A DNA stretch of 64,000 bases from Marthasterias glacialis (GCA_911728455.2 OU452232.1:5793227-5857226); one strand, 5' to 3'; shown: positions 1-9,093, counted from the first letter of the stretch. The notes: a model not told the origin generated them from the letters alone. Program-made: numbers and translations.

Positions 1-150
1 TACACTTATCGCTAAGAGAAGGGGTTTGCCCCAGTGTTTCTGGCAGTGGCTGCTGAATGCTCCGCAGCACCTTGTAAACCATTACAAGGTGCTACATAAA
101 TGGGTCTCATCATTCAAAAAATTAAAACACCTGTCTTAAAAATAAAACAA
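1..150 (+). repeat. 3' part of tRNA-Leu-derived SINE (family L)
   Basis: It matches closely the 3' half of the full copy at 42673-43047: GCTAAGAGAAGGGGTT, then GTGTTTCTGGCAGTGG, GCACCTTGTAAACC and AAATGGGTCTCAT, ending in an A-rich tail. It begins before the window. Confidence 0.85.
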
Positions 151-205
151 TGAACCCATTGAGTACCTAATTGTTGGTAAATACACACGCTTTATAAAGC
201 TCTGG

Positions 206-233
206 TATTATTATTATTATTATTATTATTATT
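206..233 (+). repeat. (TTA)n microsatellite
   Basis: About nine TTA/ATT units. Nothing else was recognised between 240 and 550 except ordinary intron sequence of DGKQ. Confidence 0.95.
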
Positions 234-558
234 GTTGACATGGATTGACAAATCAGAATTGAGGATTCAAGTTTGCAGTGTTGTAATGTCATGCACGGCG
301 GGCATGGCGTTATAGCTCTAGGCAATACAGAGTATGCATATATTAGCCACACAGAATGATCAGGTGATGTATTCTACAGGGCTCAAGTTCACAAAGCACT
401 AAGATTCATATTAAGATGAGCTGTCAATATCACCATATTGATTTGTATTGTGACATCACACTTTGCCTAGCAATTGAGATTGATACACAGTTAAGATCAA
501 TTTTAGCTCTTTGTGAAATCCTCCCCAGGCTCTACTTGTACACTCTCGACTAGCTCAC

Positions 559-712
559 CTTCTTCTAGGAGATGTCTGATGATGTATTTGTACTTGTGCT
601 CCGAGAGATTGATAGGGAGGTTGCCGACGAACATCTGAGCGGCGTTGACGGGCTTCTTCTCATCAGATCTCTTTAGTTGATACCTGGTCTGTCTCATCTG
701 AAGCAAGGAGTT
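559..712 (-). CDS. DGKQ: DGKQ exon: FVGNLP block before the catalytic domain
   Basis: Two acceptors are possible. CCTCAG at 713 gives N-S-L-L-Q-M-R-Q-T-R-Y, which aligns better with the vertebrate R-x-x-S-V-R-Q-V-x-Q-T-R-F. CTTCAG 15 nt further in is the alternative, and both keep frame. The donor is GTGAGC (558-553), leaving phase 1. The peptide includes Q-M-F-V-G-N-L-P-I-N-L-S-E-H-K-Y, matching L-F-V-G-G-L-P-x-x-L-S in DGK theta just before the lipid kinase catalytic core. Reading past the donor gives a short tail and a stop, so splicing is expected. The next exon is outside the window. Confidence 0.93.
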
Positions 713-939
713 CTGAGGATGAGGTTGAAATAAAGGAGAAAGAGTCAATCTCTGTCTCGGACACAAAGCTCTCGGATTTGGCCTTCCAGGAACTCATCTC
801 ATACAGCTGCTTGACCAGTGAATGCTGGAATACGTGCATACAGGCAAAACTTTCACAAACCAGAAAACGGATGACTGATATACTTGTTTTCAAATTGGAC
901 AAGGGATGCCATCGACGGAACTTTTTTTTTTTGGGGGGG

Positions 940-1330
940 GGGTACAAGGTCCATAGCGGGTGGCGTGTTAACACGTCTGGACATTCCATTGTGTAGCATG
1001 CACTGTGCACACACTCACGGTATTATGCTTCGTCTATGCTACATTAGGTACTGGAATTCATGTTTGAAATCTCCCTTTTTCCAGGGATTACTGTGTTGTC
1101 CCTAATTCCAGACCTTGGTCCTTTTGTTGGACAAACAAGGATTACCAGAGATGAATAGGCCACCACGACTGTTTACCATTGCATTCAGCATGGGAGTTAA
1201 GCTCGCAATTCCAGCATGCCATGGACGATTATTGGCCATGGCTTATGGCCAAGGAAAAAAACATTTTCCGGAAATTCTGTAAAATTAATCCTGCAGGTGA
1301 GCAGGGAAAAAATTAAGAATTCCCGGTGTT
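940..1330 (+). repeat. Fragment of a dispersed ~0.7-kb repeat
   Basis: Segments such as CCTAATTCCAGACCTTGG, TGGACAAACAAGGATTACC and TAATCCTGCAGG...GGGAAAAA resemble, in the same order, parts of 47685-48345 (plus) and of 38754-39456 (minus). The match is diverged and interrupted. The repeat class is unknown. Confidence 0.5.
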
Positions 1331-1344
1331 GAGTGGTCAGGAAT

Positions 1345-1683
1345 ACAAGTGTGCAAAGGACAGCACTTCACCACTACTTCAGAAATTGTACTGGCTGCCT
1401 ATCACTAAAAAGAATTACAAACTCCGTCTGCTTGTCTTCAAATCCCTTGTTCACCAGTCAACCATCATACATATCTGACATTCTACAGCCAGATGTCCCA
1501 TCACGTTCCCTGCACTCTACCTCGGATAACGTCTTGGCCGAGCATCGCACCGTCTCTTGAGTTGGTTCGCGTGGCTTTGCAGCTGCTGCTCCTCATGTGT
1601 GGAACTCACTCCCATCACATCTTCGCCATGCATGGACACTTCAAGAAACTGCTTAGGTCTCATCTATTCCGTAATACGTGATT
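1345..1683 (+). pseudogene. Degraded 3' end of a non-LTR retrotransposon ORF2
   Basis: One frame reads S-P-L-L-Q-K-L-Y-W-L-P-I-T-K-K and K-L-R-L-L-V-F-K-S-L. A second frame continues P-S-Y-I-S-D-I-L-Q-P-x-V-P-S-R-S-L, and a third gives A-A-A-P-H-V-W-N-S-L-P-S-H-L-R-H-A. This is the usual C-terminal order after the reverse transcriptase of Jockey/L2/CR1-like elements (LHWLPI...YKLL..VFKSL...APSYISD...RLWNSLP). At least two frameshifts break it, so it is a relic in the intron between exons 559-712 and 1824-1937. Confidence 0.85.
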
Positions 1684-1823
1684 ATTTTATGTACTTGGAT
1701 CCTCTTTAAGTTGGGCAGTGTCGCAGGAACCAAGAGCGTGTTCACAACATAGAAATAGAACCTGGTCTTGGACCTACAGCATCGGACTGGCAACACTGGA
1801 CTGACAAAGAGTTGCTTACTTAC

Positions 1824-1937
1824 CCGTCTAGCTTTGAGAAGTTGCGGCCATGGACACTCGTCCCGATCCATCTCACGCTCCTTGATGTCATGCTCTATGA
1901 TCATCTCAAGTAATGAAAAATGCTCAGGGTCTTCGTC
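1824..1937 (-). CDS. DGKQ: DGKQ exon: end of Ras-association segment 2 (38 codons)
   Basis: The acceptor is ACCTTTGACAG and the donor GTAAGT; it is phase 0 at both ends. The peptide D-E-D-P-E-H-F-S-L-L-E-M-I continues directly from K-F-G-L-V. It corresponds to the F-x-L-V-E-V strand of the family and is followed by an acidic/basic stretch (I-K-E-R-E-M-D-R-D-E) and a helix with L-L-K-A-R-R. The plus strand over the same bases has an unrelated open frame, which is a shadow. Confidence 0.92.
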
Positions 1938-2005
1938 CTGTCAAAGGTCAAAAGGTCAAGATGGTCAAGATGGTCAATAGGGGCCAGTTTCTCGGAGCTG
2001 CTTAA

Positions 2006-2140
2006 AGCCTGGTTCATACTTCACGAAAGCGAATGCAAAACGAATTTTGGTGATGCATCAATTTTGACGCATGGTTGGGCAACTGTGACGCAAGAAATTT
2101 CGCTTCACTTTCGAAACTCGCGTGAAGTATAAACCGGGCT
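2006..2140. mobile_element. PIF/Harbinger-like MITE (135 bp, TAA duplication)
   Basis: The left end AGCCTGGTTCATACTTC and the right end (read inverted) AGCCCGGTTTATACTTC form terminal inverted repeats. They are flanked on both sides by TAA (2003-2005 and 2141-2143), a TWA-type target duplication. There is no coding capacity. Confidence 0.8.
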
Positions 2141-2256
2141 TAACGGGAAGACATTTTTGGGATGCAAGAGTATTTCACAGGTTAGCAGGAAAATTACGAA
2201 GCCAGTTTGTTCATTCACCATGGATTTGCTGTTAAGCAGCTTGATGAAACTGAGCC

Positions 2257-2452
2257 CAAGGCTCAATTTCATAAAGATTGTAAGCATGAAAACTAGCTAA
2301 GCACAGGAAAATATTGCTGAGCAGAAATAGGTTACCAGCCAAAAATCCATGAAGTTTACATTATTGTGACTGGTGCCCTACTCATTTTTTGCTTAGCAAA
2401 GAAATTTGCTAAGCAGTGTTTTCTGCTTAACAGCTTTATGAAATTGGGCCCT
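2257..2452. mobile_element. Palindromic MITE, family P (GGGCCCAATTTCAT ends)
   Basis: The ends are CTCAATTTCATAAAG and CTTTATGAAATTGGGCCC. The inside has the family order: AGCTAAGCAC, GGTTACCAGCC, GTGACTGG, GCTTAGCA. This is a diverged copy. Most other family P entries share this layout of imperfect ~200-bp inverted palindrome. Confidence 0.8.
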
Positions 2453-2526
2453 CGTCAGCAAGTCAAATTCTCAATTTAAGATGTTACGAACATGTTTTCA
2501 GATTCTGATCAAGTGTGAATGTATTA

Positions 2527-2635
2527 GGCCTGATGCCATGTCCAAATTAGTGGCTACGGCAAAGGCTATGACTTCAACACTGTCGCTGCAGCCAGCAGCC
2601 ATAGCCGTAGCCAAAGTTGCTTGATTCAGATGGTA
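2527..2635. mobile_element. Palindromic MITE, family G (GCTATGGCTACGGC arms)
   Basis: Arms are rich in GGCTACGG/AGCCATAGCC, with internal TGCAGCCAGCAGCCATAG. The left end CATGTCCAAATT recurs in the copies at 5087, 5210, 29061 and 55370. Non-coding. Confidence 0.7.
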
Positions 2636-3678
2636 AGTACGGAGCAGCCATTACACTTTCCTCCAATGCAATCTAATGTATAAATCCACTTGAGGTTGCA
2701 AGGGAAAAAATTCCTTCATCCGTCAGTCTCCTGACGGAGGAAGGAGTATACTGTCGGAAACGTTGAGTCAACCGGTTCCTCTAGAGATTTAAACCACGGG
2801 GTGTCATACCGCAAATCCTTACTTATTGTATTCACACCATGCAAACCTTCAAGTCTTATTTCCTTCATCATCATGGTATTGGAGTTACAGCTACTGTTGT
2901 ATACAGGGAACCAAACAAATATGGCTGACTCATACAGTTCTATTCTTCCAATCAACTTCATGTACCCATACTGAAACTGCAAGGACAAAATAGTCTGGTC
3001 CCTTTGTCATGTTTGTAACAAATGTTAAATAGACATTCCACTATCACTCTCACTGTAAACATGATAATCCAGACAAAGGGTGTATACAGGGTACTAGACA
3101 AAAATTGCCATGGCATACATACACTTAAGTTCTTTGTACCTCCCCCACCCTTCCCCCGATACATCAGGGAGGTATGACCCCTTTAAGGTTTTTAAAGTAC
3201 ACTCATTATCAATCGGAAATTTAATCTTGTCTGACAACTACTTGTGTACTTTGGTGACCTTTCCGATTCAGAGACCCCCTTGCATCGTGATGAATGATGC
3301 GTTCCGATCCGCTGACTCTCAACGAGTCTCGCTGGCCGTATTGACTCCGCATGAGTGACCATCGAGTCGGTGGGTCAGTACAGATGGTGGTCACTGCATG
3401 GGAGATGTCAATGAGGTACAAAAATGAATAAACTAGATGTAGTAAGGTTTGCAATTACACCGTGTGCACATGTAAAGCTCTCATGGTGTCATCGCAAACC
3501 TGACCAGATTTTACTAGATTTTATCTCCACCAGGCCAAGTTTCAACCCCTAATTAATCAGATGGTGAACAGCGGGTGTATTCAATAGATCATGACCTGGC
3601 CGAATATCACTAACAGTAATGAGGGGTCACAAAGCTGTTCAATAAAAGGAAGACTTCCAATGACGCTAGGTGACAGCA

Positions 3679-3735
3679 TATTTATTTATTTATTTATTTA
3701 TTTATCTATTTATTTAACTATTTATCTATTTATTT
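3679..3735 (+). repeat. (TTTA)n microsatellite with CTA variants
   Basis: About 14 tetranucleotide units, interrupted by TCTA and AACTA. The stretch 2640-3680 before it shows no recognised feature beyond intron. Confidence 0.95.
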
Positions 3736-3794
3736 GATTACAAATAGAACAGGACAAGCGCCAATAACAGGATGAACAGGAGACCATGATGAAA

Positions 3795-3870
3795 TGTTCA
3801 AAGTTTTAGATGTGGGCGGAAAACCCCAAACAGGGGAAACCCACACGATCAGCAGGAGTGTGAGAGACCT
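3795..3870 (-). repeat. Fragment of SINE family T (3' body)
   Basis: TAGATGTGGGCGGAAAACCCC and GGGGAAACCCACAC match the body of the SINE at 12425-12655. The tRNA head is missing. Confidence 0.55.
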
Positions 3871-3897
3871 TGCTCACAAAAAAAAACCTACAAGCAA

Positions 3898-4055
3898 AAA
3901 TTTGTTAATGGCCTCACATGTCGACCCTAGCAGAGTCTTTCCTCTTTTAGCATACAGTGTTCAGCATACTTGTATGTGTGTGTTGTGTTGTGTTGTCATT
4001 TAGCCTTTGAGAAAGACTCTGCTAGGGTCGAAACGTGAGGCCATCAACAATTTTT
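3898..4055. repeat. Inverted repeat with GACTCTGCTAGGGTCGA arms
   Basis: The left arm (GGCCTCACATGTCGACCCTAGCAGAGTCTTTCCTC) and right arm (GAGAAAGACTCTGCTAGGGTCGAAACGTGAGGCC) are near-perfect reverse complements about 70 bp apart. The right arm and its following ACAACAGGTCCTT sequence recur at 31146-31260. Confidence 0.8.
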
Positions 4056-4624
4056 TTTATTTCATACAACAGGTCCTTGTGGTTGGTAAGCAGCTGGCAA
4101 CAGCTAATTTTATTTTTCCAAAAAAAAACTAAGACTAGGATCCTAATTTGTGGAGGTATGTTGAAATGCAGGGGTGAGAGTGAATGCTGACAAAAAAGTC
4201 TGACACTAGGATCTCAATTTTAGGAGATGTGTTAAAATGATGACATGTCCACCCTTCAGTCACCCCTGGAGTTATCAGTATCCTCAGCACTAGAGGAGTA
4301 GATCAAAGAGCAGGATTTCTTCTATATCTGAAGAAGAAAACAGCATTTTTTCCCATCATGCAGACGTTGTAAAGTCTGAATTCAGATAAAAGACTAAACA
4401 ATTTTATCCCTGAAAATGGTGCCATTTTCATCTTTTGGTAAGCCCTGGAGTTACATATTTCAAGGAGCTTCTGGGAACAGTATCCCCAGCACTAGAGAAG
4501 TAGATCAAAGAGCAGGATTTCCTTATTTATCTGGAGAAGCTATCAGCTACTTTTTTTTCACCAGGCAGGCAAAACGAATTCTGAAAAGTCCGCAATTTCT
4601 CATCCCAGATTTAGGTAGGGACTG

Positions 4625-4716
4625 AAAACACAAATCCACAGGCAAGGCTCGGGTCCGAGGCGGGATTCGAACCAGGGTCCACAGAGGTGAAAGGCAGGGG
4701 AAGAAACCACTGAGCC
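4625..4716 (-). repeat. tRNA-derived SINE head (family T)
   Basis: Read on the minus strand: TTGGCTCAGTGGTTTCTTCC (A-box) and CCTGGTTCGAATCCCGCC (B-box), then GTGGATTTGTGTTTTCAGTC. The RNA polymerase III boxes are intact, but the unit is short and an imperfect tRNA fold, so it is a SINE and not a tRNA gene. Confidence 0.8.
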
Positions 4717-4721
4717 AACCT

Positions 4722-4833
4722 GGGATGGATTTCACAAAGCGCTAGGACTAGTCTTATCTCGAGTTAGGACAAGTAACTAGTCCTAACTTATAGGACTAAA
4801 CATAAGTTAGGACTAGTTTTGTGAAATCCACCC
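4722..4833. mobile_element. Palindromic MITE with GGGTGGATTTCACAAAGC ends
   Basis: The ends GGGATGGATTTCACAAAG and (inverted) GGGTGGATTTCACAAAAC enclose repeated TAGGACTAGTC/ACTAGTCCTAA blocks. A half copy lies at 23214-23276. Non-coding, 112 bp. Confidence 0.8.
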
Positions 4834-4917
4834 CTGGTCCCCCGAACTTACCAATTAATTCTATTGTTCTTGGAAATGGGCATTTACTCAGAACTTTGTA
4901 AACATTGAAAAAATTTT

Positions 4918-4972
4918 GCCCGGTATGTCTGCTGCCAGCTTGTGTCCCTAAGTCTCCCATTGGCTACCAAAG
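4918..4972. repeat. Half copy of MITE family S (AGTCTCCCATT end)
   Basis: GTATGTCTGCTGCCAGC...GTCTCCCATT matches the right arm of the complete element at 50584-50731. Confidence 0.6.
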
Positions 4973-5086
4973 AGTACCCAAACTTTTGCAATTTTTAATA
5001 AACAGCTTGACTCTCCTAGGCTTTACTTATTAAGGGGGTGGAGCTTAACAGATCGATATTTTCTTTGGTGAAAAAAATTGGCTTAA

Positions 5087-5196
5087 GCCGTGTCCAAATC
5101 AAGTGACTTTGGCTATTGCTATGGCTGCAGCGGCAAAAGGCTTTATCAGCAATCCGGCTATAGCCGAAGCCGCTGCCGCCAAGTCAGACACAGCCT
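5087..5196. mobile_element. MITE family G copy
   Basis: GCCGTGTCCAAATCAAGTG at the left and CAGACACAGCCTTA at the right enclose CTATGGCTGCAGCGG and GCTATAGCCGAAGCC palindromic blocks. Confidence 0.7.
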
Positions 5197-5209
5197 TATA
5201 AAAAGATTA

Positions 5210-5346
5210 AGGCCGTAGCCCAATTGGCGGCTATGGCTACAGCTACGACTGTTGCTAAGGGTGTTGCTAAGGACATCCTATACTTCAACGCATGATGATG
5301 CGGCAGTCTAGCCGTAGCCGTAGCCATCAATTCTGACATGGCCCAA
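5210..5346. mobile_element. MITE family G copy, directly after the previous one
   Basis: It starts AAGGCCGTAGCCC, has GGCTATGGCTACAGCTACG and GCCGTAGCCGTAGCCATC arms, and ends TCTGACATGGCCC. The two copies lie 14 bp apart, 80 bp downstream of exon 5425-5515. Confidence 0.7.
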
Positions 5347-5424
5347 TAGCAGGTCTGAGAGACACTATATCCTAGGATATTGCGTCTCCCTAGACAGTTT
5401 CTCAAAGACAGTTTCATGGCTTAC

Positions 5425-5515
5425 CACTAAACCAAACTTGTGCAGTGCCATCTCAATGATTTCCTTGACGGAGATGTAGCTGGTGATGGAAACTGTTACA
5501 TACTCCACTGGTACC
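5425..5515 (-). CDS. DGKQ: DGKQ exon: Ras-association segment 2, central part
   Basis: The acceptor is GTGCAG|G and the donor GTAAGC. It completes one Lys codon and adds 30 codons, ending in phase 0. The peptide V-P-V-E-Y-V-T-V-S-I-T followed by V-K-E-I-I-E-M-A-L-H-K-F-G-L is a clear RA/ubiquitin-fold strand and helix. Vertebrate DGK theta has V-x-V-A-Y-V-S-V and V-L-E-V-L-P-L-L-G at the same place. The intron just upstream holds a copy of the second half of the 135-bp repeat found at 7254-7742. Confidence 0.94.
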
Positions 5516-5556
5516 CTGCACAGGCAGAAGATAACCACAAACCAGTGTAATAAGAT

Positions 5557-5612
5557 TTTACTTTTTTGTAATAATATAAAGTTTTATAATAAGCCAACAA
5601 TCTAGTTCACTG
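5557..5612. repeat. Lone copy of part of the 135-bp repeat
   Basis: TTTTTTGTAATAATAT...AATAAGCCAACAATCTAGTTC matches the second half of the tandem units at 7254-7742, in a different intron of the same gene. Confidence 0.75.
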
Positions 5613-5654
5613 TTCTGAGGCCCAGCATGTTTAAGACAGGTGTGCTAAGTTTTA

Positions 5655-5862
5655 CAAGCTGATGTGGCGCAATCTGCAGCTAACTATACCAGAAACACCG
5701 GGGAAAACCCCTTCTCTTAGCGATGAATGTACTGGGTGGTTTTTTTACGTGCGTTACACAACACACTGGAATTACGTCCCATCCAAAGGACAAAGCAATA
5801 ATGGTAAAGTGCCTTGCTTAAGGTCACAAGTGTCAAGACCGGGCAAGCAAAAACTGACAAGA
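5655..5862 (-). repeat. SINE family L, 5'-truncated, minus orientation
   Basis: TGTGGCGCAATCTGCAG, GAAACACCGGGG, CCCCTTCTCTTAGCG, TTACACAACACAC, GTCCCATCCAAAGGACAAAG and CACAAGTGTCAAGACC follow the order of the full copy at 42673 in reverse complement. The tRNA head is lost. Confidence 0.85.
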
Positions 5863-5902
5863 AGGTACAGATGTGGAACAACTATGGTACCACATCGCAC
5901 CA

Positions 5903-6096
5903 GGGCCCGATTTCATAGAGCTGCCTAAGCACAAATATTAGCTCAGCACAACTTTAATTGTGCTTACTAGAATAAGGTTACCAGCCAAAAAGGCATTTCA
6001 CAAGTGCCATATGTGACTGGTATCCTGCTTATCTTTGCTCAACAGAAAGATGCTAAGCAACGTTTTCTGCTGAAGCAACTCTATGAAATTGGGCCC
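5903..6096. mobile_element. Palindromic MITE, family P
   Basis: Bounded by GGGCCCGATTTCATAGAGCTGC and (inverted) GGGCCCAATTTCATAGAGTTGC. The internal order is TAGCTCAGCAC, AGGTTACCAGCC, GTGACTGGTATCCTGC. It ends 65 bp before exon 6162-6211. Confidence 0.9.
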
Positions 6097-6161
6097 AGAA
6101 ACTAAACGTACCACTCAATATGGAAAACAAAGTATGAAATCTCAATATTTCATTGACTTAC

Positions 6162-6211
6162 TTCATGGTCCCTGGGTAAACTTTAATAAGACCTTTCTTG
6201 GCTTTTGAGTC
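6162..6211 (-). CDS. DGKQ: DGKQ exon: start of Ras-association segment 2 (50 nt)
   Basis: This small exon has acceptor TTTTTTTGCAG and donor GTAAGT. Phase is 0 in and 2 out. It encodes K-K-G-L-I-K-V-Y-P-G-T-M, matching the L-K-I/V-Y-P-G motif at the start of the second RA-like segment of DGK theta. The split Lys codon (AA|G) is completed by exon 5425-5515, giving M-K-V-P-V-E-Y-V across the junction. Confidence 0.93.
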
Positions 6212-6261
6212 CTGCAAAAAAATGAATAAATAAAAATCAGAATATATTTTTTTCAATACTT

Positions 6262-6560
6262 GGTAATAGTAATATGTACTTGGTTCTTGTATAGCGCACA
6301 TATTCTACAGGCTAAATTAAGGCACTTTTACAACATCATTATCCCTGTTCATCAGGCATACTTAGACCATTCCTCAAACTTTCTCAACTCCCTGGGCAGT
6401 GTACAACCCCAAACTGCTCAAATTAGCACTCAGGGGTTAGTCCAACACAATACTGTCTCAGCCCTCTCAGGTTCCCATTTATACACCTGGGTTAAGAGAA
6501 GCAATTATGGTTAAGTGCCTCGCTCAAGGACATAAGTGTCCTGACTGGGTAAATAATCCA
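6262..6560 (-). repeat. SINE-like repeat (family C, CTTGTATAGCGCA end)
   Basis: TTCTTGTATAGCGCACATA, then CCCATTTATACACCTGGGTTAAGAGAAGCAATTATGG and CTCGCTCAAGGACATAAGTGTC. It shares these blocks with 43055-43305, where the tRNA head is intact. The head is missing here. Confidence 0.65.
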
Positions 6561-6679
6561 CACTGCTGGTAATCGCTGAAGCTAGTTTGTGTAAAGTGGG
6601 CGTGTCTTACAGTGGAATTACGTCCCATTTTACGAACAGAAAAAGTCCCTCACTGTGGGCGGGGTTATGGTGTGCATAC

Positions 6680-6780
6680 CTGGTATCGTAGGATGAGGGA
6701 GGGGATCTTGACACCCAGTTGCTTGCTGAGTTGACCCGCCTGCTCGCTGTCAGCCAACCTCCGCTCCTGATTGTCAGAAT
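6680..6780 (-). CDS. DGKQ: DGKQ exon between the two RA segments
   Basis: The acceptor is ...GATTGGTTAATAG and the donor GTATGC. It completes a split Asp codon, then gives 33 codons. The phase requirement selects the TTAATAG acceptor over the nearer CAATCAG, which would lead to a stop. The peptide is hydrophilic then hydrophobic (R-R-L-A-D-S-E ... I-P-S-L-I-L-R-Y-Q). It matches the vertebrate layout in which an R-x-L-x-D-x-E strand closes the first RA-like fold. Its sequence is the least conserved of the set, so the assignment rests on position, phase and pattern. Confidence 0.82.
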
Positions 6781-6875
6781 CTATTAACCAATCACAACAG
6801 TGCCGTTAGATCCAAGGTGACCAACCACACAAAAGCAACTCATAGCATGGGGTTGAGGAACTAGACTAAAGGGCC

Positions 6876-7074
6876 CCTGGACCAATTTCATACAGCTGTT
6901 TATGCACAAAAAGTAGCTAAGCACATCAATGTTATGCTTACCAGAATAAAGTAACCAGCCCAAAATACCATGTCACATGTACCGTCTGTGACTGGTATCC
7001 TGCTCATTTTTGCTTAGTAGAAATATGTTAAGCAATATTTTCTGCTCAAGCAGCTTTATGAAATTGGACCCTGG
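6876..7074. mobile_element. Palindromic MITE, family P
   Basis: The ends CTGGACCAATTTCATACAGC and (inverted) CCAGGGTCCAATTTCATAAAGC, with GTAACCAGCC and GTGACTGGTATCCTGC inside. It nearly fills the 402-bp intron between exons 7184-7256 and 6680-6780. Confidence 0.85.
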
Positions 7075-7183
7075 ACTTGCAGCTAGGAGATAATAACAAA
7101 TGCTCAAATTTAAATTCCTAGACTGGGAAGGGTGGGGGGGGGGGGGTGGGGTTGGATAGAGAATGCCCAAGTTCAGTTCTTAC

Positions 7184-7256
7184 CATTTTCGGATGTTTCA
7201 GCCAGGTAGTATAGGTTAGGGTTGTCTGAAATATGCAGGGCCCTCATTGCAGCTTC
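7184..7256 (-). CDS. DGKQ: DGKQ exon: Ras-association segment 1, second half
   Basis: The acceptor is TTTAATCCATCCAG with a poor pyrimidine tract; the donor is GTAAGA. Phase is 0 in and 1 out, with 24 codons plus one base. The peptide E-A-A-M-R-A-L-H-I-S-D-N-P-N-L-Y-Y-L-A-E continues the RA fold (helix, then the D-x-P-x-x-Y-Y-L strand typical of RA domains in DGK theta). The acceptor region itself is duplicated in a four-copy ~135-bp tandem repeat directly upstream (see 7254-7742). Confidence 0.93.
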
Positions 7257-7742
7257 CTGGATGGATTAAACAAGAATACTACGTCAAGCAACTCAGCGGA
7301 ACGAAAGAAAACTACCTCTTACAAATCTATAGCCAAAACTTTTTTTTTTTTGTAATAATATCAACTTTTAATAGAAGCCAACAATCTAGTTCCTGGATGG
7401 ATTAAACAAGAATACTACGTCAAGCAACTCAGCGGAACGAAAGAAGACCACCTCTTACAAATCTATAGCCACAATTTTTTTTTTTTGTAATAATATCAAC
7501 TTTTAATAGAAGCCAACAATCTAGTTCCTGGATGGATTAAACAAGAATACTACGTCAAGCAACTCAGCGGAACAGAAGAAAACCACCTCTTACAAATCTA
7601 TAGCCACAATTTTTGTTGTTGTAATAATATCAACTTTTAAAATAAGCCAACAATCTAGTTCCTGGATGGATTAAACAAGAATACTACGTCAAGCAACTCA
7701 GCGGAACGGAAGAAGACCACCTGTTATAAATTTATAGCCACA
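7254..7742. repeat. Four tandem ~135-bp repeats abutting an exon
   Basis: Units start with TTCCTGGATGGATTAAACAAG at 7254, 7390, 7525 and 7659 (spacings 136, 135, 134). The inner sequence is AGCAACTCAGCGGAAC, poly-T, GTAATAATATCAAC and CCAACAATCTAG. The first unit overlaps the 3' splice site of exon 7184-7256, so each unit repeats the acceptor neighbourhood. Confidence 0.92.
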
Positions 7743-8478
7743 CCTGCAATCCCAAGTCAGATGTATGTGAAATTAACCAAAACAGGCACAAAGCAAATTA
7801 TTACTGACAATTTTTTGTGGTCTTCTCTTGGTCTAGAGTAAAGCTCCTGAACTTCCAGCTTGTTACAGATTTTCAGATTTGCTTCACCACCAAAACATGT
7901 AGAACTAATGGTTCAGACATTTAGTACGTGGGTTATATTTTTCTTTCAGAGAATTGGTAACTTAAAAAAAAATCTTTATATACACACATACAGATTCTTG
8001 TCATTTGATTGGCGGAACACGCGTCACATGTTATCCATTAATTTGACATGTATACTGCCATGACACTCCTATTATTGGATAGGCCCGTCCAACATGATAA
8101 TTATTTGATGCTTAGCCAACATCGTTTCAAAAATAATCGTTCCCCCTGTGTTTGTTCAAACAAGGCAAGGTCGCATCACGGCGGACAAACTTGGTGTCTT
8201 TATGGACTCGTTCACGTTGTTTAGAAGTTTTTTTTTATTTTAGAATTTTCAGAGTGTGGGGTGGTTGAGTTTCCGTGTCTATTTTGTGTATACTGTAAAA
8301 AAAAAAAAATAACAAATAAAATCAAAATGAAAGGATCTTTGCGTGAGTTATATAAAAAAAAAAAAATTGAATGAATTTCGTTCGTGCATTGTTGCAGAAT
8401 ATAATCACTCGGTGAAATCGTGTTTGACATTGTGTTTGAAAAAGCCTTTGAGTGCCACGGCAGCCCAGGGCTGTATAA

Positions 8479-8501
8479 CCCCCCCCCCCCCCCCCCCCCC
8501 C
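8479..8501 (+). repeat. Poly-C run of 23
   Basis: An uninterrupted 23-C tract. Sequencing length is uncertain for such runs. The stretch 7800-8600 otherwise shows only A/T-rich intron. Confidence 0.9.
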
Positions 8502-8692
8502 ACAGAGCTGAGAAAGATTACAGGAATGTTACTGGCCCAAAGACCAGGGCACTAATGTAAAGCACACTGATACGTTATTTTAAAATGCACTACATAAGAA
8601 CTAGTTATTACTATTATTATTATTAAGGTAAGGTAAAGATTGATCTATGAAAATATCCTGCGACTAGGCAGACAAATGGCTGCTTGACCTAC

Positions 8693-8793
8693 CACAACTT
8701 GTGCAGCCGTGGCATCCTTTGCAACCGAGATGCTGTGTGATGATTTCCGCCTCATTGATGATTTGCCGTCATAGATTCTCAGCAGTTGGCCAT
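8693..8793 (-). CDS. DGKQ: DGKQ exon: Ras-association segment 1, first half
   Basis: The acceptor has a good pyrimidine tract (CGCTCTCTCTCCACAG) and the donor is GTAGGT. It begins by completing an Asp codon split across the large intron (G|AT) and ends in phase 0. The peptide contains L-L-R-I-Y-D-G, then a basic stretch R-R-K-S-S-H, then V-A-K-D-A-T-A-A-Q-V-V. This is the beta-beta-alpha start of a ubiquitin-like RA domain, as in DGK theta. Compared with vertebrates, the linker after the C1 domain is short, because the frame passes directly from exon 56398-56536. Confidence 0.92.
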
Positions 8794-8913
8794 CTGTGGA
8801 GAGAGAGCGAGGACAGATGAGTCGAGTGAATGTGGCGAGACAAAAAAAGAAAGAAAATACAGCATCATGAATCAACGTCGCGTAAACACAGACCAAACAA
8901 GCTCGTCATGACC

Positions 8914-9093
8914 AGAGTCGAAATTCATGGAGCTGCTTAAGCACAGAAAGTAGCTAAGCTTAGTTATGCTCGCCAGAATAAGGTTATCAGCCAAAACACT
9001 GTGTCACACATACCATCTGTGACTGGTATCCTGCTCATTTGTGCTTAGCAGACACTATTTTCTGCTTAAGCAGCTCTGTGAAATAGGGCCCTG
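8914..9093. mobile_element. Palindromic MITE, family P
   Basis: GTCGAAATTCATGGAGCTGC and (inverted) GGGCCCTATTTCACAGAGCTGC, with AAGGTTATCAGCC and CTGTGACTGGTATCC inside. Confidence 0.85.

Noticed and set aside
1768-2132. Overlapping plus-strand frames over exon 1824-1937
   Set aside because: Shadows of the minus-strand DGKQ exon and of the adjoining MITE.
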